The notes beneath the pieces were generated by a model that was not told where the DNA came from, searched no databases, and saw nothing but the letters and a program-made list of their open reading frames with translations. Shown one piece after another: positions 8,072-13,702 of a DNA stretch of 13,702 bases. How positions within the stretch are numbered: the stretch's first letter is position 1; each line of letters begins with the position of its first letter. Both the position numbers and the translations under genes were made by a program. This DNA is from Hamiltosporidium magnivora (taxonomy: Eukaryota; Microsporidia; Dubosqiidae): the NCBI GenBank assembly GCA_004325065.1, contig PITI01000360.1, positions 1-13,702 of the forward strand. Direction: 5' to 3'.

Positions 8072-8176
8072 TTTATACAATGGTTTGATTATAAGTTATG
8101 TTAACTTAGATTCTATTTAAATATTTAATATTTAATGTAAAAAATATTTATTAAATTCAAATAATTTCGATTTTTA

Positions 8177-8280
8177 CAATAAAAATTTACTAAAAAATAT
8201 TTTAAATTAAGCAATAAAATGTTACTAAAAAAATATTTTAAATAAAGCAATAAAATTTTACTAAAAAATATTTTAACTTA
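8177..8280. repeat. About 35-bp tandem repeat, three copies
   Basis: Copies at 8177-8211 (35 bp), 8212-8247 (36 bp) and 8248-8280 (33 bp) each run caataaaa...actaaaaaa(a)tattttaa and then a variable end. The differences are small indels in A or T runs. It lies just beyond the 3' end of the lectin-like gene and could contribute its poly(A) context (aataaa occurs in each copy). Confidence 0.85.
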
Positions 8281-8334
8281 CTTAAAAAATCTAAATTTCT
8301 TAAGATTGAATCAAAAACGTGATAAAAATATTTA

Positions 8335-8937
8335 TTAACATCCGTATAAAATAACAGGAGAAAAGCTACTCTTACAATCATGTGATGGAATTACAATTTT
8401 AGTAGAAATGTTTTGGTTTTTTTTCAAAGATAAACTTTTTGTGGAATCCGTATTTCTGTTGGCTTCCTCATTGATTTGAAATCTTTGATTTTCGTTGTTT
8501 TCTGAGCATGGAAAAACGTATACTTTCCATGTTGGTATACTTTCTAATAAATTGGATGTTTTTATATCTTTACTTAAACAAAAATTGTTTTCATTTTTGA
8601 TTTGGAATCCATTGGTGAGTGAAACTACTCTCCAACCGTTACTTGTATCTTTAGGAAGTGTGCATCCTATAACTTGATAGGTATCTGAATCTGAACACAG
8701 ACCGATCGTACCAAAAAGAATTTTATAATTTTCTGTATCTATCGATCTAAACACTGCAATATCTTCGTCTGATACGCGTTTAGTTTGCTTAAATCTAACC
8801 AAACTATCATTTATCCGAAGTTTAATCTGTGGATCGTCATACATAGAAATAATTACATTTTTATTTTCTAATTCTTTTATACTTTTCAACGAAAAGACAC
8901 AAAGAATGCAAAAAAATAGGTTTGACGTAAATATCAT
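8335..8937 (-). CDS. Secreted ricin-B-lectin-like (beta-trefoil) protein
   Basis: This is a 200-aa predicted secreted protein. Residues 1-20 (MIFTSNLFFCILCVFSLKSI) form a signal peptide with a hydrophobic core. The body has beta-strand character, with six cysteines (81, 92, 120, 144, 188, 200). Residues 119-155 read FCLSK, a spacer, then VFPCSENNENQRFQI. This C-L...C...Q-x-F pattern is the hallmark of a ricin-B/beta-trefoil subdomain. Small RBL-domain proteins with signal peptides are a recurrent family in microsporidia, where they are proposed to bind host-surface sugars. It has only a carbohydrate-binding type of domain, not a catalytic chain. Only one subdomain is recognisable, so a single degenerate trefoil is the best reading. 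The start is the only ATG before the signal peptide and has AAAACCGA upstream. A plus-strand ORF at 8495-8677 is a shadow. Confidence 0.85.
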   Translation of the reverse strand: MIFTSNLFFCILCVFSLKSIKELENKNVIISMYDDPQIKLRINDSLVRFKQTKRVSDEDIAVFRSIDTENYKILFGTIGLCSDSDTYQVIGCTLPKDTSNGWRVVSLTNGFQIKNENNFCLSKDIKTSNLLESIPTWKVYVFPCSENNENQRFQINEEANRNTDSTKSLSLKKNQNISTKIVIPSHDCKSSFSPVILYGC

Positions 8938-9600
8938 TCGGTTTTAAAAAACTGTCCTATAAATTTATTATTTGTTCATGAAACTTTTGTGTTATATATC
9001 CTTTTTTAAGGTCGCAAGTAATCTGATACTGTTTTAGGTTGGTTTTAATACTCTCGGAGTACAAAAATATTCTATGAAATTGTTAGAAATTTTGGTCTGC
9101 GTTTTGTTTATAGAAAACCCACAATTTGTTATAAATTTATTTTTGCTTTTCTCAAAAATATAGCAAAATATTTCAAATAGATGCAAATGTTGCATTTAAG
9201 AAGTATAAGAAATAGTTCTAGTTTATTCGAAATTGCTCTTAATTGTTTAAAAATAAGGAAATTTTTTATTAAAAATTTCCATAATAACCCTGTTTAAATA
9301 TGAATTTGTTATTTTTTTTTCTAAATATTTTTTGCTTATTTTACAAGTCACTAAATTTAGCATTTATATAATTCAGTAATTCTTGGACGGTGACAACTCA
9401 CTGCGAACGCTTGATTGGTTGAGAAAAATATATAAAACCAATAATAGTGTTTCGATTAAAAATATGAATCTTATGATTTGTTCATAAATCTTACACAAAC
9501 ACTAACCGCATACAGAATTAGAACAGTAAATACATTCAAAAGTTTAATTGGTTGAGAAAAAAAATCACACTAACTATTATTAATAAAAAAAACTTTTTTT
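8938..9600. other. AT-rich spacer with short repeats, no gene
   Basis: There is no open frame worth calling. It contains a perfect hairpin at 9257-9280. It also holds the 15-mer attggttgagaaaaa at 9414-9428 and again at 9547-9561. The first copy faces an inverted aaccaat at 9436-9442. The attgg/ccaat core is that of a CCAAT box and a tatataaaa string lies between, but no gene start follows. Confidence 0.4.
9257..9280. repeat. Perfect 10-bp inverted repeat (hairpin)
   Basis: The arms GGAAATTTTT and AAAAATTTCC enclose a 4-base loop, tatt. It is not next to a gene end on either strand. AT-rich palindromes arise often by chance here, but the GG/CC closure makes this one stand out. Confidence 0.6.
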
Positions 9601-9639
9601 TAGACTGTAATAAATAATAAGAATAGAATTAATTTCTGT

Positions 9640-9800
9640 TGTATTTTAAAACGATCTACGTTTTCTAACACCCCCTGCTGAATTATAGCCCGGCCAAAAG
9701 TAAAATCTAGCAGATCATCATACATGTTAAATCCTATGGTTCTGTTCAAATTCATATTTGTACTTTTTTGGCTGAAATTAAACCGATTTTGGTGGAAAAT
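9640..9800 (-). mobile_element. Possible 3' end of an LTR retrotransposon (pol tail and polypurine tract)
   Basis: On the minus strand a coding-like stretch, MYDDLLDFTFGRAI, is followed by a GC-richer cagcagggggTGTTAGAAAACG. A purine run followed by TG is the layout of a polypurine tract and LTR start. Two frames are possible across it: IIQQGVLENVDRF, or after a shift WPGYNSAGGVRKRRSF and a stop. A 97-codon minus ORF (9600-9893) and a 70-codon plus ORF (9724-9936) overlap here. Neither is recognisable, and I do not call either as a gene. No second LTR is visible in the window. Confidence 0.25.
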
Positions 9801-9932
9801 AGCATCAATTTGCGAAGAATTAGAAGATTTAAATTGGAATATCCACAGTTCAAATCGAGAAATTTTTGCAAAACTAAAAAAAAAATTAAACAACTTGAAA
9901 GAAATTAATTTTCTATTTAATAGAATCCTAGG

Positions 9933-10082
9933 TTAAAAAACACATCCTTTTGCCCCTTCAAACATCAAATATTCTTCTTCTAGATCCGAATCTTTTTTTG
10001 TATTTATTTTCGGTTCCTCTAGTGATATTTTTTCCTTAAAATATGGAGTAAATATTTTTTGCATTTGCTTCTGTATCACCAT
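9933..10082 (-). CDS. Short hypothetical ORF, 49 aa
   Basis: The ORF is MVIQKQMQKIFTPYFKEKIS, then an acidic/basic part with DSDLEEEYLMFEG, ending in AKGCVF and TAA. The frame is open from a TAA at 10104-10106. The mixed charge and varied codons look more coding-like than the A+T filler around it. It starts 17 bases beyond the apparent stop codon of the Dong/R4 relic and on the same strand, so it may be element-derived, a fragment of an older gene, or chance. I do not recognise a family. No CCC motif precedes it. Confidence 0.25.
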   Translation of the reverse strand: MVIQKQMQKIFTPYFKEKISLEEPKINTKKDSDLEEEYLMFEGAKGCVF

Positions 10083-10098
10083 AATCCTATAGATTTGC

Positions 10099-10470
10099 TT
10101 ATCTTAAATGGAGTGTTGATTGTTTATACATTTCAGCTCCTTCAATAACATCTATCGAAGCACTTTCCCAGCTCTCTTCGCATTTGGTCTTGTCTAAAAT
10201 CCTCTTCGTCGATCAACGGAAATTGTTTCAATTGTCTTTTTAAGTAGTATCGAATGAATGTAGCCCTATACATTCATGAGTTTTATAGTCTTTTGCCATA
10301 CGTATTATGGTATTTAGTTACAATACCGTCCCAGGTTATCACATAAGGATTATATCCAGGCTATATTTATAAATAGGTCTAAAATATTTGCTGATAAGTC
10401 ATACTTCTTAACTTCGCTGTTTCAACTATTTAAAATCAGTCTTGTGATGTTATTCCTACTCTATAAAATT
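10099..10470 (-). mobile_element. Dong/R4-like LINE relic, C-terminal endonuclease region
   Basis: Read on the minus strand in three shifting frames, the pieces come in the order of a Dong/R4 ORF end. FYRVGITSQD (VGITSQD at 10439-10459) corresponds to the 'VEVGIT' strand of the restriction-like endonuclease. It is followed by VETAKLRKYDLSANILDL after a frameshift, then PYVITWDGIVTKYH (near 10306-10348, the 'xxxTWDGxVxxY' motif of the clade), then KKTIETISVDRRRG, and finally SWESASIDVIEGAEMYKQ ending in TAA (10099-10101). The frames are broken by at least two shifts and several stops, so it is dead. The upstream RT part is missing or unrecognisable beyond about 10470. This clade inserts target-specifically and cuts with a PD-(D/E)XK nuclease. 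The catalytic residues themselves are not visible here. Confidence 0.7.
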
Positions 10471-10959
10471 GAAAAATACTTTTTTTTCGATATTTAACAT
10501 TGGAATTAACAATATGTGTTTTCAATTTTATCAACGTTTTTCTGATTTTTTTGTCTTCTATTCATAATAAAGTAAACGAATCAAAAAAACTGTCATTTTA
10601 AGAAGTACAATTCTTATTGTAGGAATAATCTAATTTTATCCATTTCTATATAAGTCTTGAGTAAAATCTAAAGAATTCTTAATTTTTGTTCTCGAATTTT
10701 CAGAGAGCAATCGAACATAAAAAAATTTTGGTAAATTTTTTGAATGATATAACGAAGGTACGTGAAATCTACGACTTTTTATGTAAGAAACAATGATGTT
10801 TGTTTTATTTTAGACTATTTAAATGGTATAAATATTACGAAATTTTACGAAATTATGGAAAATATTGATAAAATGGACACATTCTTGACTCTTATTGAAT
10901 AAAATGTACAAAGATTTTTTTAGAAACTAAAATAGTAAATTGCTTTTAAAAATATAAAT
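10471..10959. other. AT-rich spacer, no gene
   Basis: No protein or RNA feature is supported. It may be the fully decayed upstream part of the LINE relic and the 5' flank of the LRR-like pseudogene. Confidence 0.4.
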
Positions 10960-13315
10960 ATGGATTTTTTTAAAAAAAATATGAAATTGCGTTTATTGCT
11001 TTCTTACATAAAGCTATTCTATAAACTTTTGATTTTCATGTGGATTAAAAATTCGATTGAAAATGATTTAGTGTTTAACTTCTTAAGTAATTGTGATGAA
11101 TCATGCATAGAATCAATTTCTAAAAAAAATAAAAACCGAATGTCTGTGTCAAATCAAAAGAGATAAGAGAAATGAAATAGAAGAAAAAACTTTGATTGGA
11201 AAGATGTTTATTAGAAATGAAGATAAGCAATATGATACATGCATTATAAGATCTATTGAGAAAATTGGTCTAAAATTCGAAATATTTGAAAATTTCTACG
11301 CTGTGAATTCAAACATCGAAATATTTTTTTGTCATCATATAAAGATATCCGAAGTCTTACTCTTTTATGAGTTTCTAATTTCATATTATTTTCCACATTA
11401 TAAAATGACGATTGACATGCTTTACACAATATTGTGGTTTTTGGAATATTTTAGAGTTAAATATGATATTTAATTGCGAAATGTGATAAAAACAATCTTT
11501 TATTCTTTAGTAGAGGCCAAAGAAATACATATTATGGTTATTAATAAGGTATCGTTCCATTTTTCAAAGCAGGACTATTTTTCACACGTATTATATAAAA
11601 AAATATCACAGGAATATTGTAAAATTATAAAATTTGACATGAATTCAGTTATTTCGTATTCTACAAATGAAAATCTGAGTTACTTTTTTATTTACTGTAA
11701 AGGTTTATATGCTAATGATAAAAAGCATATTTTGATAATAAATGACAAATTGAATCTTTTTTTAGAAAGGTGGCTGGCAATCGAAAAAGCGAAAAGTTAT
11801 TTATTCTCTTTCTCAATACATTAGATATAAGATATTTACATATACAGAATCTAAACAAAAAGAATTTGACGACTGTTTGTTTTTTTTAAAATTCTTAAAA
11901 GGAAGTTGATGATATACTATTCTATATGGGTTCAATATATGATGAAACTATCAGATCAATTAACAATAATATTAATTTTGTAGATTTAAAAAATATTATT
12001 TTAATAAAATCGCAAATAAAAACTAGTTTATCTTTTCATCATAATTTAAGTAAGATAAACGGATTTATATTTTATGAAAACACGTTTTCAGACAAAGGAT
12101 ATGAAGTATTCAGAATTAAAGATTTAAAAAATATTGATATAGGCGAGAATATAATACAAAATATAAAGCATCCATTTCAAAAATTTGTAACACAAAATCA
12201 ATTATTCATAATGTCAAAATATTGACAAGAAATAAAAATTTCTATTGAAAATTACTTAAAAGAGATGAATTTAAGAGTAAAGTTAAAATCAATGAAGTGT
12301 TAAAATTTATATGCGACGGTTTCGCATTCAGGTGTTTTTATGAGTATAATGGTTATTTTAATAATATTTCAATTAATTTAAGTAAATTAAATTTTAGAAA
12401 ATTTACAATTAAAGATACTATTTTTGAAAAAGACATAAAAGAAATTGAAATTGCAATTCGACAATATCTTCGAATTTTTTAGATAATATTTTAGATATTA
12501 ATGGTCTTGAATTTTTAGAAATAATAGATTCTGATATACACCTTGAAGACAAAATCATCATTAAAAACGAATCTATAAAATATTTTTGTTTCTCTTCAAA
12601 CAAAGTTGATAATCATCGTTATTTTTATAAGCTAATAGAATCAATGATGTTTCCTCAAGAAATAGTTTTCAAAACAAGCTTTACTTTAAAGTTATGCCGT
12701 TTTCATACACGAATTTTTTATATCACGGGTTTATTTCTTCGGGATATTGAAAAAACGTTGAATTTCTTGAAACTATCGGAAAAAATTAAGAATTTTTACT
12801 TTGCAGCCACAAAAACAGATATTTTAGATTCAGAAGAATGTCTTTCAATTTCATTAGAGTTTTTATTTCGGAAATATAATTTAAGCAATATAAAGAGGCT
12901 GTTCCTCTGTGATTTTTCTATTGACAAATCAAATGTAAAAACATTTACTAATTTAGTGAATCTGATGGAGATGAACCTAAATAGAACAAAATTTCAATAT
13001 ATTTGTTTTTCAGACTTGTTTTGTACTTCACGAGAATATACCATAAAAAGATTGAAGTTTAATCAAATCAATATTATTGAAAAAGATTTAATTTTTATTG
13101 CTACCTCAGAGAAGCTTAAAGAACTCGATTTTTGGAAATGCAAAATTTATCTGAAGGTGTACAAATTTATAAAAATGATGTTTGTTAATGAATTTTATAT
13201 AAAACTTAGATATTACAAAAGAGACGATAATTTATCAAAAGAATTTATTCAATTTATGAAAGTAGTATTTGAACCAAAAAATATCGATATAATAATGAAG
13301 TATGGAGAAAATTAA
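10960..13315 (+). pseudogene. Decayed leucine-rich-repeat-like protein gene
   Basis: About 785 codons of same-strand coding sequence are split across all three frames. An ATG at 10960 opens MDFFKKNMKLRLLLSYIKLF and a hydrophobic segment (a likely signal or membrane anchor). A shift in the A-run at about 11121-11136 leads to IKTECLCQIKRDKRNEIEEK and an open frame (from 11111) broken by TAA at 11471-11473. It then continues in frame to TAG at 11822. From about 11812 the reading shifts to frame 1 (LNTLDIRYLHIQNLNKKNL), is disturbed around the T-run at 11880-11888, and runs on to TGA at 12223-12225. It moves to frame 3 (open 12249-12482), and a T-run at 12475-12480 shifts it to frame 2 until TAA at 13313-13315. 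The recurring L-x-x-L-x-x-L-x-L spacing recalls the large degenerate LRR families of some microsporidia. A gene or a set of small genes is less likely. Confidence 0.6.
12644..13315 (+). CDS. Longest intact 3' fragment of the LRR-like pseudogene, 223 aa
   Basis: From ATG 12644 this is a 223-aa frame without a signal peptide. The same frame is open upstream from 12449, and sensible LRR-like sequence (LDNILDINGLEFLEIIDSDI) begins at about 12479, so the ATG is internal and not a real start. Repeats are visible at LSNIKRLFLCDFSIDKSNV, TFTNLVNLMEMNLNRTKF and SEKLKELDFWKCKI. They are leucine-rich and spaced 22-30 residues apart, with poor conservation of the asparagine position. If translated alone it would be a soluble fragment. 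I see no start motif. It belongs to the pseudogene that begins at 10960. Confidence 0.4.
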   Translation: MMFPQEIVFKTSFTLKLCRFHTRIFYITGLFLRDIEKTLNFLKLSEKIKNFYFAATKTDILDSEECLSISLEFLFRKYNLSNIKRLFLCDFSIDKSNVKTFTNLVNLMEMNLNRTKFQYICFSDLFCTSREYTIKRLKFNQINIIEKDLIFIATSEKLKELDFWKCKIYLKVYKFIKMMFVNEFYIKLRYYKRDDNLSKEFIQFMKVVFEPKNIDIIMKYGEN

Positions 13316-13702
13316 TTAAAATTAGTTGATTATTTCAGACCGTATAATAGTGGATGGAAGGTAACCACCTAAAAAACTTTCTGCTTGGCAATGAGTGTGT
13401 GAAACTGTTGTGAGATCATTGTTTGGATTTTTGGTGGGAATTAACCACACTACATCTTCAGTTGTTCCATGCGATTGTTATGAGGAGTAGAAGTCTAAGA
13501 AATGGAGAAACTTTTTCTACAAATTTATTTGTAGTTTTTTATGTAACTAGATTGCAGACCGCAGCTGAAATTGTGGGTAACTGCTATGTAAAAGCATGGA
13601 AACCTAGCCTTGCTCACCCGATTTAGAAGACTTAGCGACAGAAAGATACAAAAATAAAAATCAAAGCTGGGAAGCCAGGTATCAGGCTATACTTTTTGAT
13701 AT
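13316..13702. mobile_element. GC-richer, probably repeat-derived segment at window edge
   Basis: Right after the LRR-like relic, the base composition jumps (roughly 40% G+C by eye against about 20-25% nearby) and the sequence has no long A or T runs. Frames include a 67-codon ORF (13423-13626, MDFWWELTTLHLQLFHAIVM and onward) and, in another frame, SPDLEDLATERYKNKNQSWE, which stays open to the window end. Neither is recognised. The composition resembles the other transposon scraps in the window rather than its genes, so a mobile element continuing to the right is the best guess. Confidence 0.35.

Noticed and set aside
8495..8677. 60-codon plus ORF
   Set aside because: It is a shadow of the secreted lectin-like gene on the other strand.
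9600..9936. Overlapping 97-codon minus and 70-codon plus ORFs
   Set aside because: Neither has a recognisable family or start motif, and the region looks like decayed retroelement DNA with a probable frame change.
12418..12603. 61-codon minus ORF
   Set aside because: It is antisense to the LRR-like pseudogene, whose plus frame gives family-like leucine spacing.

Overview
The window looks like a gene-poor, very AT-rich stretch of a microsporidian nuclear genome. Three things suggest this. First, it carries a compact, intronless, single-exon exportin-1/CRM1 on the minus strand (3080-6217). Second, two of its three likely intact genes have a CCC triplet just upstream of the ATG, and the third has a weaker CC, as described for microsporidian starts. 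Third, it has a small secreted ricin-B-lectin-like protein and a decayed leucine-rich-repeat-like gene, both of types that are common in microsporidia. Long repeat-filled intergenic regions favour an expanded genome (Hamiltosporidium or Edhazardia type) over a compact Encephalitozoon type. The genus is an inference. Layout, left: 1-3079 has no intact gene and is a graveyard of transposable elements. It holds a scrap that may be reverse transcriptase (1-140), a 767-bp non-autonomous hAT-like element with a target-site duplication (443-1225), an LTR-retrotransposon primer-binding site followed by a copia-like gag relic (1540 to about 1800), and a GC-richer retroelement-end scrap flanked by TAA/TAG repeats (2352-2555). 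Layout, centre: 3080-8937 holds the genic core. Exportin-1 (minus) and a 104-aa protein that may be Mediator subunit Med22 (plus, 7477-7791) are divergent and share a 1.26-kb spacer containing four copies of a 60-bp tandem repeat. The 104-aa gene converges on the secreted lectin-like gene (minus, 8335-8937), with a 75-bp direct duplication and a 35-bp triplication between them. Layout, right: 8938-13702 is again decayed. It has a possible LTR-element 3' end (about 9640-9800), a 49-codon minus ORF (9933-10082), a clear relic of the C-terminal endonuclease region of a Dong/R4-like LINE on the minus strand (10099-10470), a 2.36-kb LRR-like pseudogene on the plus strand with several frameshifts and stops mostly at homopolymers (10960-13315), and a terminal GC-richer segment that is probably repeat-derived. 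The genes do not form an operon or pathway: one serves nuclear export, one possibly transcription, and one secretion. The most interesting features are the pile-up of at least three mechanistically different transposon classes in 13.7 kb, the predicted leptomycin-type cysteine in exportin-1, and the Med22 candidate. I found no CRISPR array, rRNA, credible tRNA, or evidence for a wholly new system.
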